Below are positions 38,369 to 46,832 of a stretch of DNA of 64,000 nt, in pieces (the stretch's first letter is position 1; each line of letters begins with the position of its first letter). Under the pieces are notes generated by a model. The model had not been told where the DNA came from. It saw only the letters and a list, made by a program, of their open reading frames with translations, and did no database searches. The position numbers and the translations under genes are program-made. Source of the DNA: Alphaproteobacteria bacterium (GTDB lineage: Bacteria > Pseudomonadota > Alphaproteobacteria > MPNO01 > UBA2964); assembly GCA_012103315.1 (NCBI GenBank), contig WLWZ01000004.1:62001-126000 (forward strand). The letters are read 5' to 3'.

Positions 38369-38680
38369 GGCATTGGGTGACTGAATTAACCATAAAGTTG
38401 TTGGTTTTGAAATTTCAGGGCGCCAGCTTTCCCTATATTTACATAATTCCGCATCCGGAATGACCCTCTTCTTTCGGTGCAAATCAATGCCTTGTGAGTT
38501 TTCGCGAATCGGTAGCCCAAATGGGGCTTGATCTTAACACTTTCTTAAACGATTTATTGCCGTGGACAGATCGTTAGATCTGTTAACCAAGCCTTGGGTC
38601 GGCACCTCGGTTTAGTTTGGAAAGAATTAAATTTCTGACATCCGGTTGGGGGGAACCGGTATCGCCGGAGGGATGAACAA
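38369..38680. promoter_or_regulatory. Intergenic region with CtrA-like boxes before the glucosaminidase gene
   Basis: 312 bp without a gene. It holds TTAA-N7-TTAA (38534-38548), matching the spacing of the CtrA response-regulator site, plus TTAACCAT (38386-38393) and TTAACCAA (38583-38590), and one GANTC site (38506-38510). A CCGGTT-N6-AACCGG hairpin (38642-38659) lies just before the GGAGGG ribosome binding site. The CtrA reading is inference from the motif only. Confidence 0.4.
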
Positions 38681-39751
38681 ATGTCTAAAGCAGCATGGTC
38701 AAGTGTTTGGCGCGCTCTGAGTTTTGAACGCGCTGCATTAGTATTTACGGGGCTTAGCGTTATTACTCTCTATGCGCTGGTGTTGTCCCAGCCGACCGCG
38801 ACACCCCAAAAATCCGCAAAACATAAACCCGGTGTGGAACAGGCTGGGATACGGCCTTTGACAGAGTCGGACTGGCAAAAGGCAAGCCGCACGACCACTC
38901 GATCGGCAGCAAAACCAATCGGTGTTTTGTCGATAGCTCCTACCGAAAAGCTCAAAAAGATATTTGACCAAATTGGCTATCGGTTGGATACCGTTCGTTC
39001 ACAGCGCCAGGTGCCCAGGTTCTTTCTTGCGGCCGTCCCAAAAGACCTCCCTGCCCTGCGTGAGCCAGCGGATCGCAAGAATGTCTTTGTGATGATGACG
39101 CTGCCTTTGGTCCTCCATGTTAATGAGTTGATCTTGCAAACGCGCGCACAGCTCCAAGCGCTCGACCAAAGACGAGCTTCAGGCAAATTGATCACAATTG
39201 AGGATCAAGAATTCCTCGAGAAGGTCGCGAGTGAATACGGTCTCGAAAATCCGGATATGGGCGAACTCCTGAAGCGCGTCGATATCATTCCTCCTTCTCT
39301 GGCTTTGGCGCAATCGGCCGAAGAAAGTGGTTGGGGGACATCACGGTTTGCCAGGGAAGGAAATGCTTTGTTTGGTCAGCGGACGTGGCGCAGCACCACG
39401 GGCATCGTTCCGAAGAAGCGAGAAGAGGGAAAAAAATTCAAAGTACGCGCGTTTGATCATCTTCTCGACGGGGTGAAAGCCTATGCCCAAAATCTCAATG
39501 GACATCCGTCTTATCGTGAATTCCGGGCCCGTCGGGCCGCCATGAGAAATGCTACAGGCGGGTCAATCGATGGCATGAAACTGGCGGCAACACTCTCTAG
39601 CTATTCGGAGCGCGGCGCCGATTACATTGCGACTATCCAAACACTCATCCGGATAAATCGCTTCACCGCCTTTGATGATACAAAATTGCTTGATACGTTA
39701 GGCAAGAAACTCGAAGGCCTGACACGGGAACAGGTCAGTCCAGACGCTTAA
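38681..39751 (+). CDS. Bax-like glucosaminidase family protein
   Basis: A 356-residue inner-membrane-anchored protein: one N-terminal membrane helix (about residues 15-35), a variable linker, and a C-terminal glucosaminidase (lysozyme-like) domain with PPSLALAQSAEESGWGTSRFAREGNALFGQ (catalytic Glu within AEESGW, around residue 217) and LSSYSERGADYIATIQTLI. E. coli Bax is the closest named relative. Presumably it cleaves peptidoglycan in the periplasm. GGAGGG 9 bp before the ATG. Possible CtrA control. Confidence 0.88.
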   Translation: MSKAAWSSVWRALSFERAALVFTGLSVITLYALVLSQPTATPQKSAKHKPGVEQAGIRPLTESDWQKASRTTTRSAAKPIGVLSIAPTEKLKKIFDQIGYRLDTVRSQRQVPRFFLAAVPKDLPALREPADRKNVFVMMTLPLVLHVNELILQTRAQLQALDQRRASGKLITIEDQEFLEKVASEYGLENPDMGELLKRVDIIPPSLALAQSAEESGWGTSRFAREGNALFGQRTWRSTTGIVPKKREEGKKFKVRAFDHLLDGVKAYAQNLNGHPSYREFRARRAAMRNATGGSIDGMKLAATLSSYSERGADYIATIQTLIRINRFTAFDDTKLLDTLGKKLEGLTREQVSPDA

Positions 39752-39756
39752 TCGCG

Positions 39757-40803
39757 TTACGGTTTAGGAACTAAATACTGCATTCCAAGCCAACGCCAGC
39801 GCCCGTTCTTTTCGAGCAATGTACAGTTCATTCGCGTTCGTCCCGGCGGAAATGCTTCAGGCGCACGCACTTCAATGCGGCGTTCCCCTAATCTTTCGAC
39901 ACTTACTTTTCCCTGCCGCGTTGCATAGCAGGTTATTCGCGAAAGGCGATTTATCGCATCTCCATCAACAGTAAAGCCAAACGGTGGCGGATTTTGTTTC
40001 CCTTTCAGGTAGGGGTCTGCGGGCGTTAAATCGCTGACCTTGAAGGGTAAGGCTCGAACTGCCAGCCGAAAGCGTTGCAGGTCGCCAAAAGCCTCATTGA
40101 AAGCGAACCTTGGCAAATAAAGAAAATCTGAATTCTTGTAGATGGCTCCAGAATGTTGGCCGAATCCGATGTCAAATCCTGCAGCGCGCGTAACCTTACC
40201 AACAGCGCGACTGAATTCGCCATAAGGATAGGCAATGATCTTGGGGACAAAACCAAGCTCGGTATTGAAACGGGCATTCGAGGCTTTTAAGTCGGCCAGG
40301 TTCTGTTTGTCCGTTGCGTGTGGCATATGCAGATGAGTTGCGGTCTGGCTGCCTATTGTTACCCCGGACTCTTGTAATTCACGAAGCTGGTCCCACGACA
40401 TATAGCCAGCGGTTCCATGATCGAGCGGTTCCGTTGCGACGAAGAGTGTAAAAGGAAAGCCAGCGTTACGGAGCATGGGCCAGCCGGTTCTATAAACCGA
40501 CAAAAACGCATCATCGATCGTGATGCCGACTGTTTTATCGGGAAGCTCAGTGCCAGACCGGATTGCCGCTAAAATTTCCGGTACAGGTTTTACGACATAG
40601 TTGCCGTCTTTTAATTCTTGTAGGTGGGTCTTGAATTGCGCGACGGTCGTGTTTGTTGATGGATACCGGCTTTCGCCGAAACGGTGATACATGACGATCA
40701 CCGCGGAATCGGCAGCAAAGACACCCGCCGGCGCGAGCGCTGCAAAAAAGGCGAATAAAATCCAAATTAAATAACGCTTACCGCGAACAGCGGAAGTAAA
40801 CAT
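39757..40803 (-). CDS. Polysaccharide deacetylase family protein, signal peptide
   Basis: A 348-residue secreted protein: signal peptide ending near residue 30 (AGVFA), NodB-like deacetylase domain (residues 32-235) and a C-terminal beta extension. The catalytic Asp-Asp is present (ITIDDAF, 97-98), as is YHRFGE. The metal-binding motif, usually HxxxH, reads QTATH (Gln153, His157), so one expected ligand is changed. ATG at 40803 was chosen because it starts a normal signal peptide. Converges on the glucosaminidase gene with 5 bp between stops. Confidence 0.85.
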   Translation of the reverse strand: MFTSAVRGKRYLIWILFAFFAALAPAGVFAADSAVIVMYHRFGESRYPSTNTTVAQFKTHLQELKDGNYVVKPVPEILAAIRSGTELPDKTVGITIDDAFLSVYRTGWPMLRNAGFPFTLFVATEPLDHGTAGYMSWDQLRELQESGVTIGSQTATHLHMPHATDKQNLADLKASNARFNTELGFVPKIIAYPYGEFSRAVGKVTRAAGFDIGFGQHSGAIYKNSDFLYLPRFAFNEAFGDLQRFRLAVRALPFKVSDLTPADPYLKGKQNPPPFGFTVDGDAINRLSRITCYATRQGKVSVERLGERRIEVRAPEAFPPGRTRMNCTLLEKNGRWRWLGMQYLVPKP

Positions 40804-40891
40804 CGTAGCCAACCAACCCGAATCGTAATTACGACACACTTATGACAGGTTTTTATGCAGGATTCGATAGTCTTGTGCCACGCCGCGTCGT

Positions 40892-41452
40892 TTAAGCTGG
40901 TGGCATCATCTGTTTTGGAATTTCGGTATCGCTGACCAATGGATAACGTCGCGAATCGAAAAGCTGGTAATGCCACCACTCATTGCGATAAAAATCCCAT
41001 CCCGCCTGGGTCATTATCCCGAGAAGGATCAGTCGATTTTGTTGCGCAATTTTCGAGATGTTTTTGTTTCCGTGATGCGATTTTGGCGTAAATGCGTCAA
41101 AGCCAGTTCCCATATCGAGAATCTCACCGTCGGATGTCAACAGCGTAAGATCGATGGCAACGCCTCTCGAGTGCGGCGAGCCGCGCCTGGGGTCTGCGAG
41201 AAAATCTGGATCGGGTGTATGATTCCACAAAACCCATTGGGCTTCCGAGGGCCGGAACGCGTCGTAAATTCGTATCCGATAACCGAGATGGGCTGCGGTC
41301 TCTATGGCACGCTTCAGCGCTTTGGCGGCTTCCATGTGCAAATAGCAAATTGCGTTCTGATAAATGGGCGCGTCTGTAAAATTTTCAGACGTCGCATAGG
41401 CCAGCGTTATATCGACATTAAAATCAGGCGCTGCAATTTCAATCAGGTCCAT
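40892..41452 (-). CDS. D-alanyl-D-alanine dipeptidase (VanX/DdpX family)
   Basis: A 186-residue zinc dipeptidase. Zinc ligands His94 and Asp101 in SPHSRGVAIDLTL, catalytic Glu158 and zinc ligand His161 in NEWWHYQ. No signal peptide is seen, so it is probably cytosolic, fitting a role in recycling D-Ala-D-Ala from peptidoglycan as for E. coli DdpX. No vanH/vanA genes are near, so a resistance role is unlikely. It lies upstream of the deacetylase gene on the same strand, 88 bp away, and is divergent from tsaB. Confidence 0.9.
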   Translation of the reverse strand: MDLIEIAAPDFNVDITLAYATSENFTDAPIYQNAICYLHMEAAKALKRAIETAAHLGYRIRIYDAFRPSEAQWVLWNHTPDPDFLADPRRGSPHSRGVAIDLTLLTSDGEILDMGTGFDAFTPKSHHGNKNISKIAQQNRLILLGIMTQAGWDFYRNEWWHYQLFDSRRYPLVSDTEIPKQMMPPA

Positions 41453-41517
41453 TGGCGAAACCTCTTTTTGAGAAACGATGTTCGTCTATTCTTCTGGCAA
41501 ACGGCGCGAATCGGAAG

Positions 41518-42201
41518 ATGAAGGTACTTGGATTAGATTCGGCCCTTGGGGCCTGTTCAGCGGCGGTTTGGGATCAAACCGTGATTGACTGCCAACATAG
41601 GATCATGCCGCGCGGTCATGTTGAAGAGCTAATCCCGATGACGCAGGAGACCGTAGCGGCGTCGGGTTTAGGTTTTGATCAGCTAGATCTAATAGCGGTT
41701 TCGATTGGGCCGGGCTCATTTACCGGATTGCGTGCCGGGCTGGCGGCGGCCCGAGGGTTTGGGCTCGCTCTTAATATACCCGTCCATGGTGTGACTACAC
41801 TAGAGGCCGTCGCTTTTGCGGCGAGCCGTCAGGTGCCTATGGGCCCCAGCAACCCGATAATTGTAGCGCTCGAAACAAAACGTGCGGATATTTATGTTCA
41901 GAAGTTTGATGGCCGCGGCGTCGCTCAAGGGGTACCTGCGGCTCAACTGCCATTGGCGGCGGCGGGCCTGTTGACTGATAAAATGAACCTTTGTGGCGAT
42001 GCGGCCAACAGAGTTCTAGCAGAGGCCTCGGAAGTGATGCAGGGGAATATCAATCACCTCGCCGACATTGAACGGCCTGAAGCTGGAGATATCGCGGCGA
42101 TTGCGGCTAGCCGCGTGACGATCCCGGTCCTGGCGGAACCGCTATATATTCATCCGCCTGTCGCAAAGATCCCTGCCGCTGCTGGCAGGTTACGACCATG
42201 A
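41518..42201 (+). CDS. tsaB: tRNA threonylcarbamoyladenosine biosynthesis protein TsaB
   Basis: A 227-residue ASKHA-fold partner of TsaD in t6A37 synthesis on tRNA. The N-terminal VLGLDSALGACSAAV and the SIGPGSFTGLRAGLAAARGFGLAL block are diagnostic; RADIYVQKF is also typical. The frame extends 22 codons upstream without similarity, so ATG 41518 is used. Overlaps rimI by 4 bp (ATGA), the usual tsaB-rimI pair. Confidence 0.95.
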   Translation: MKVLGLDSALGACSAAVWDQTVIDCQHRIMPRGHVEELIPMTQETVAASGLGFDQLDLIAVSIGPGSFTGLRAGLAAARGFGLALNIPVHGVTTLEAVAFAASRQVPMGPSNPIIVALETKRADIYVQKFDGRGVAQGVPAAQLPLAAAGLLTDKMNLCGDAANRVLAEASEVMQGNINHLADIERPEAGDIAAIAASRVTIPVLAEPLYIHPPVAKIPAAAGRLRP

Positions 42202-42671
42202 GCTCCCGCAGCAACGTAGAAGCGCTTAGAACCGCGGATATAGAAATCGTCGCTAAGATTCACGCGACGTGTTTTTTTGATGCTTGGGGCCCCTCTATGA
42301 TCCGCCAAGTGTTGGATATGCCGGGAACCTATGGTCTCGTTGCGCGTCGGCAGAATTATAGTTCAATTGTCGGGTTTGCGTTGGCGCGGGTTGCAGCAGA
42401 TGAATGTGAATTACTGTCTCTCGGTGTTGCCTCGGAATATCGCGCCAACGGAACCGGCGCTCAGCTTCTCGCGACGGCGATGGCGCGCGCTATAGCGGAA
42501 CGAGCGCGGTGGTTTTTTCTCGAGGTAGCGGAGGACAACAAGGCCGCCCTTCGTTTGTATGAAGCGCATGGCATGGAAAAGGTCGGTTATCGCCTTAACT
42601 ATTACGAAAACGCAGATGGCAGCAAAACCAATGCCCTTACGATGCGCTGCGCCCTGCCCGACGAAGGATAA
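42198..42671 (+). CDS. rimI: Ribosomal protein alanine N-acetyltransferase RimI-like
   Basis: A 157-residue GNAT acetyltransferase. Acetyl-CoA motif A reads LSLGVASEYRANGTGAQLLATAMARA, and the C-terminal FLEVAEDNKAALRLYEAHGMEKVGYRLNYY is characteristic of RimI, which acetylates the N-terminus of ribosomal protein S18. Position after tsaB supports the name; other protein targets are possible. Confidence 0.9.
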   Translation: MSSRSNVEALRTADIEIVAKIHATCFFDAWGPSMIRQVLDMPGTYGLVARRQNYSSIVGFALARVAADECELLSLGVASEYRANGTGAQLLATAMARAIAERARWFFLEVAEDNKAALRLYEAHGMEKVGYRLNYYENADGSKTNALTMRCALPDEG

Positions 42672-42711
42672 CGGACATCTAGCTCAAATATCGTTCCAGC
42701 GATGCTCGCCG

Positions 42712-42969
42712 TCAGTATTTCCTGATTTTAAGGCGGTGAACAATGTCCGAATTTGATTCGTCGCCATTTTCCTCGGGCTCAAGGGACAGAACTTTATGCC
42801 CAAGCTCAGCTACTGATGCTGGAACATTTTCGAGTGGTTCTTCGCCGACCAGCCGAATTTCTGCTGTTTCACCGGCGGTCATTTTCTCTATGAGTAATCG
42901 CGTTTTGACGAAGGTCATCGGACAGACTTCGGCGGTAATATCAAGAAAATGTTCGGTGCTTACGGTCAT
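42712..42969 (-). CDS. TusA-family sulfur-carrier-like protein
   Basis: An 85-residue protein of the SirA/TusA fold. The active-site Cys16 lies in AEVCPMTFVKTRL, where the usual CPxP is CPMT. Sulfur relay in tRNA thiolation or cofactor synthesis is the family role, but the changed motif makes the exact job uncertain. ATG at 42969 avoids a 17-codon extension. It converges on rimI and is divergent from fur. Confidence 0.8.
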   Translation of the reverse strand: MTVSTEHFLDITAEVCPMTFVKTRLLIEKMTAGETAEIRLVGEEPLENVPASVAELGHKVLSLEPEENGDESNSDIVHRLKIRKY

Positions 42970-43101
42970 TTGGCGTTTTATACGTTCTGAGCATACGCGA
43001 ATGGCATGGTGGCGTAACATAAGGTTGCGTCTTCACATGGCCAATGGTTTTGTTTGAAAAATAAATTTTGAGTTCACGGTCCCTTTTTGGGGCGTATTCG
43101 C

Positions 43102-43107
43102 TATAGT
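43102..43107 (+). promoter_or_regulatory. Possible -10 box of fur directly before its ATG
   Basis: TATAGT ends 6 bases before the ATG at 43114, so transcription would begin at about the first base of the start codon. No convincing -35 was found, and there is no Shine-Dalgarno sequence. Confidence 0.35.
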
Positions 43108-43113
43108 GACGCA

Positions 43114-43596
43114 ATGGCAAATGAAAATTCTGTGTCTGATATGAATGCTGCCCCATCGAGCATTGAAAGTGCCTGTATCGAAAAGGGTATGAAGATGACT
43201 GATCAGCGCCGTGTGATTGCGCGCGTGCTGTCGGATTCGACGGACCATCCTGATGTTGAAGACGTTTATCGACGGGCGTCGGAGATAGATCCAAAAATTA
43301 GTATCGCGACTGTGTATCGGACGCTTAGATTGTTTGATATCGCCAATATTATTGACCGGCATGACTTTGGTGATGGTCGTGCACGATATGAGGTTGCCGC
43401 AGAAGGTTCGCATCACCATCATCTAATTGACATGAAAACTGGTCACGTTCTGGAATTCGAGAATGAGGAACTTGAGAGCATCAAAAGGCGTATTGCACGT
43501 GAATTGGGCTACCAGCTTGTCGGTGAACGACTTGAACTCTACGGCGTTCCTTTCGGAACAGATGATGAGTCGTCTGAGTCTGAGAGCGAGAGCTAA
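43114..43596 (+). CDS. fur: Fur family transcriptional regulator (alphaproteobacterial Fur/Mur type)
   Basis: A 160-residue metal-dependent repressor. Winged helix: MTDQRRVIARVLSDSTDHPDVEDVYRRA, SIATVYRTLRLF. Metal site: DRHDFGDGRARYE and HHHHLID (His100-103). The cysteine pair found after this motif in E. coli Fur is replaced by DMKTG, as in alphaproteobacterial Fur/Mur proteins that respond mainly to manganese. The C-terminus is an acidic Ser/Glu tail. Possibly leaderless mRNA. Confidence 0.92.
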   Translation: MANENSVSDMNAAPSSIESACIEKGMKMTDQRRVIARVLSDSTDHPDVEDVYRRASEIDPKISIATVYRTLRLFDIANIIDRHDFGDGRARYEVAAEGSHHHHLIDMKTGHVLEFENEELESIKRRIARELGYQLVGERLELYGVPFGTDDESSESESES

Positions 43597-43701
43597 ACCG
43601 CTAAACGGAAAATCGAGTTCACGTAGTACGTTTTTATATCCGCGCTTGTTGCGCTGCGCTTCTATGCGTTCTGAGATCGAATTCTCAAATAGGGTGCGAT
43701 C

Positions 43702-44520
43702 ATGGACACATTGACCGCAGATTTCGACACGATTGCTCCGATAAACGCCGGAAACCTGACTGTCCGATTGGCAGAATCTCAACAGGAAATCGCTGCCGCC
43801 CAAGCGCTACGCTACCGGGTCTTCTATGAGGAAATGGATGCCGTTCCAACACCGGCGATGAGAATCCTCCGATCCGATTTTGATAATTTTGATGAGGTTT
43901 GCGATCACCTGCTTGTAATCTGTGAAGATCGGGCGGACCTCCCCTGTGGTGTTGTCGGGACCTATCGAATTTTACGCCGTAGCGTTGCGATGCGGGGCGA
44001 AGGCTTCTATTCCGCGGATGAGTTTAATTTGAGGCCGTTGCTGGAGAACGATGGCGAAATCATGGAGCTCGGTCGGTCCTGCGTTGATGTTGATCACCGC
44101 ACTCGGCCAACAATGCGGCTGCTCTGGCAAGCCATTGCCGCTTACGTTCACCATTATCAGATTGAAGTGCTCTTTGGGTGTGCCTGCCTGCCAGGAACGG
44201 ACCCGACCGAGTTGCGACTGCCTCTTTCTTATCTTTATCATCACCACCTTGCGCCAAAAGAGATCCGCCCGAGGGCTCTTGAGAAACGCTATGTCGATTT
44301 AAACAGCTTTCCGAAAGAAGACATTGATTTTCGGACGGCCTGGAAAACGTTACCGCCTTTGATCAAAGGCTATCTTCGGCTTGGCGGATTTGTTGGGGAT
44401 GGAGCGGTCGTTGATCCTCAGTTTAATACAACCGATGCTTCGATCGTCGTTAAAACTAAACTCATAACTGAGAAATATTTCCGACATTATGAGCGTTCTG
44501 CAAAGTGGTCATCCGATTGA
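43702..44520 (+). CDS. olsB: OlsB-like N-acyltransferase (ornithine lipid synthesis, step 1)
   Basis: A 272-residue GNAT-fold acyltransferase: LTVRLAESQQEIAAAQALRYRVFYEEM near the start, EIMELGRSCVDVDHRTRPTMRLLWQ in the middle, FGCACLPGTDPTELRLPLSYLYHHH near residue 155-180. This is the OlsB family, which transfers a 3-hydroxyacyl chain from ACP to ornithine. The acyl transferase gene olsA overlaps its 3' end by 32 bp, giving the standard two-gene pathway for phosphate-free membrane lipids. Confidence 0.9.
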   Translation: MDTLTADFDTIAPINAGNLTVRLAESQQEIAAAQALRYRVFYEEMDAVPTPAMRILRSDFDNFDEVCDHLLVICEDRADLPCGVVGTYRILRRSVAMRGEGFYSADEFNLRPLLENDGEIMELGRSCVDVDHRTRPTMRLLWQAIAAYVHHYQIEVLFGCACLPGTDPTELRLPLSYLYHHHLAPKEIRPRALEKRYVDLNSFPKEDIDFRTAWKTLPPLIKGYLRLGGFVGDGAVVDPQFNTTDASIVVKTKLITEKYFRHYERSAKWSSD

Positions 44521-45358
44521 TAACAGGTTGAGTTCGCCAATCCGGGCGACAATCCGGCTGGCCGCCTATCTGACATTGACATCATTGCTCTTGCCATTTC
44601 AGGCGCTGGCTGTGCTTACGCGAACGCGCGCATCAAAAGTCACGCCATTACTTTATCACCGGCTTTGTGCGCAAATTTTTGGTTTTCGCATTCGGGTGCA
44701 TGGCCGCCCTTCGGCGGTAGACCCAACTTTGTTTGTGTCCAATCACGTAAGTTACATGGATATTACGGTTCTTGGGTCTCTGCTCGACGCGTCGTTTATC
44801 GCTAAAGCAGAAGTGTCTAAATGGCCGCTTTTCGGACAGTTGGCGAAACTGAACCGGACAGTATTTGTTCAACGGCGCAGCCCGCGTGCTGCTGAACAGC
44901 GGGATGAAATTTCCGGACGATTGACGAACGGCGATAGCCTGATCCTGTTTCCTGAAGGAACCAGTGCCGATGGGTTACATGTATTACCCTTTAAAAGCGC
45001 ACTGTTTTCGGTTGCTGAACATCGTGGAAAATCAAACCCGCTTACTATTCAACCGGTCTCAATTTCCTATACCCATCTTGATGGAATTCCGCTTGGCCGG
45101 TGTCTATTGCCGCATTTTGCTTGGTATGGCGAAATGACCATGGTGCCCCACCTCTTTACGCTCGTTGGGTTGGGTCGTGTTACTATCAATGTAACCTTTC
45201 ACGAGTCGGCGTTGAGCCACGAGTTTCACTCCCGTAAAGAGATGGCTAAATATTGTCATCGCATGGTTTCCGCGGGAACTAGCCGTTCGAGGCAAGGCCA
45301 TCGGAAGAGGGCTGGCCACGAAGATGGTCTGAGTCAGAGCCGCCCGGCCTTTTCTTGA
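44489..45358 (+). CDS. olsA: OlsA-like 1-acyl-sn-glycerol-3-phosphate/lyso-ornithine-lipid acyltransferase
   Basis: A 289-residue PlsC-family membrane acyltransferase. HX4D catalytic motif (His86 to Asp91, NHVSYMD), LFPEGTSADG for substrate binding, and an N-terminal membrane segment (residues 23-45). In the olsB-olsA arrangement it adds the second acyl chain to lyso-ornithine lipid. The last 30 residues are polar and basic. A role as a general lysophosphatidate acyltransferase cannot be excluded. Confidence 0.87.
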   Translation: MSVLQSGHPIDNRLSSPIRATIRLAAYLTLTSLLLPFQALAVLTRTRASKVTPLLYHRLCAQIFGFRIRVHGRPSAVDPTLFVSNHVSYMDITVLGSLLDASFIAKAEVSKWPLFGQLAKLNRTVFVQRRSPRAAEQRDEISGRLTNGDSLILFPEGTSADGLHVLPFKSALFSVAEHRGKSNPLTIQPVSISYTHLDGIPLGRCLLPHFAWYGEMTMVPHLFTLVGLGRVTINVTFHESALSHEFHSRKEMAKYCHRMVSAGTSRSRQGHRKRAGHEDGLSQSRPAFS

Positions 45359-45461
45359 CTAATGGCTGGACGATGCTAGTGTCCGCTTAACGCCGCGACG
45401 GTATGTCTCCCGCTTGTTGAGATTGTGTATTTGGGTGCGGCGCGCATTTTCGGATTGCTCC

Positions 45462-46832
45462 TTGGCGAAAAAGGTTTTTATCAAAAGCTACGGCTGTCAG
45501 ATGAACGTCTACGACTCTGCCCGTATGGCAGATGTCATGGCGCCGGTAGGCTATGTCGCCACCGATGTGGCTGATGATGCAGACCTGGTTATTCTGAACA
45601 CTTGTCATATTCGCGAGAAAGCGGCGGAAAAAGTGTATTCCGAATTGGGACGGTTACGGCCCAAAAAGGAAGACGGGACCATGATTGCCGTCGCCGGTTG
45701 TGTTGCACAAGCTGAAGGTGACGAAATTTTGCGGCGTGCGCCGTATGTTGATTTGGTCGTCGGGCCTCAGAGCTATCACCGTTTGCCAAAACTGGTTGCT
45801 GACGCTACGGCGGAAAATAAGTCGTCAGGCCGGTCTCGCGTTGTTGATACCGATTTTCCTGCGGAATCGAAATTTGATTTTATGCCGGCGGTTCAGAGCT
45901 CTGGCCCTTCGGCCTTTCTGACCATTCAAGAAGGGTGTGATAAGTTCTGCGCCTTTTGTGTGGTCCCCTATACGCGCGGGGGGGAGTTCTCGCGTCCGGT
46001 TGAGGCCGTTCTGACCGAAGCTGATCAATTGGTTGGTAATGGTGCAACGGAAATCACGTTGCTTGGGCAAAACGTAAATGCGTATCACGGCGATGATCAA
46101 GGACTCGCTGGGCTGATCCGAAAACTTGCTAATATTGAAGGGCTTGAACGTATCCGCTACACGACGTCTCACCCGCGCGATATGAATCTAGACTTGATCG
46201 CGGTACATGGAGAAATCCCGGAGCTCATGCCCTATCTGCATTTGCCTATTCAATCGGGTTCGGATGCCATCCTCGCGCGCATGAACCGCAAGCATGGCGC
46301 CGATGATTACCTAAAGATCATCGATGCGCTCCGTGTGGCCCGCCCCGACATCGCGCTGTCCTCTGATTTTATCGTTGGTCATCCCGGAGAGTCAGATGCG
46401 GATTTTGAAGCAACGATGGCATTGATCAAGAAGGTGGAATACGCCCAAGCCTATTCTTTCAAATACAGCAAGCGACCTGGGACGCCGGCTTCGGATATGG
46501 ATGACCAGATTCCAGAAGACGTGAAATCAGAGCGCCTTGCTGCATTGCAGAATTTACTGAACCAGCAACAAATTACGTTTAATGAGCAGACTGTTGGCTC
46601 TTCGATACCGGTCCTTTTTGAAAGACGTGGCAAACTCCCCAATCAGATTGTTGGCCGCAGTCCTTATATGCAGGCGGTGCATGTTTCTTGTGTGGATGCT
46701 GCGGCAGCGGATCGATATTTGGGAAAAATTATGCCTGTTCGAATTACGGGCGCCTTTGCAAACTCCCTTGCTGGAAATCTCGACGATGAGGTGGTCGCAG
46801 AGACGACAAAAATGGAGCCCGCACGCGCTTGA
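45462..46832 (+). CDS. miaB: tRNA-2-methylthio-N6-dimethylallyladenosine synthase MiaB
   Basis: A 456-residue radical-SAM methylthiotransferase acting at A37 of tRNAs. N-terminal UPF0004 domain with cysteines in KSYGCQMN (Cys12), LNTCHIRE and VAGCVAQ; radical-SAM motif CDKFCAFC; C-terminal TRAM domain. The family begins at about this point, so TTG 45462 is the likely start (another TTG in frame at 45414); no Shine-Dalgarno sequence supports either. First of the miaB-phoH-ybeY-corC-lnt operon. Confidence 0.93.
   Translation: MAKKVFIKSYGCQMNVYDSARMADVMAPVGYVATDVADDADLVILNTCHIREKAAEKVYSELGRLRPKKEDGTMIAVAGCVAQAEGDEILRRAPYVDLVVGPQSYHRLPKLVADATAENKSSGRSRVVDTDFPAESKFDFMPAVQSSGPSAFLTIQEGCDKFCAFCVVPYTRGGEFSRPVEAVLTEADQLVGNGATEITLLGQNVNAYHGDDQGLAGLIRKLANIEGLERIRYTTSHPRDMNLDLIAVHGEIPELMPYLHLPIQSGSDAILARMNRKHGADDYLKIIDALRVARPDIALSSDFIVGHPGESDADFEATMALIKKVEYAQAYSFKYSKRPGTPASDMDDQIPEDVKSERLAALQNLLNQQQITFNEQTVGSSIPVLFERRGKLPNQIVGRSPYMQAVHVSCVDAAAADRYLGKIMPVRITGAFANSLAGNLDDEVVAETTKMEPARA

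Noticed and set aside
40892..41452. VanX-like gene as a glycopeptide-resistance determinant
   Set aside because: No vanH, vanA or two-component genes nearby; single DdpX-type dipeptidases are common in Gram-negative bacteria.
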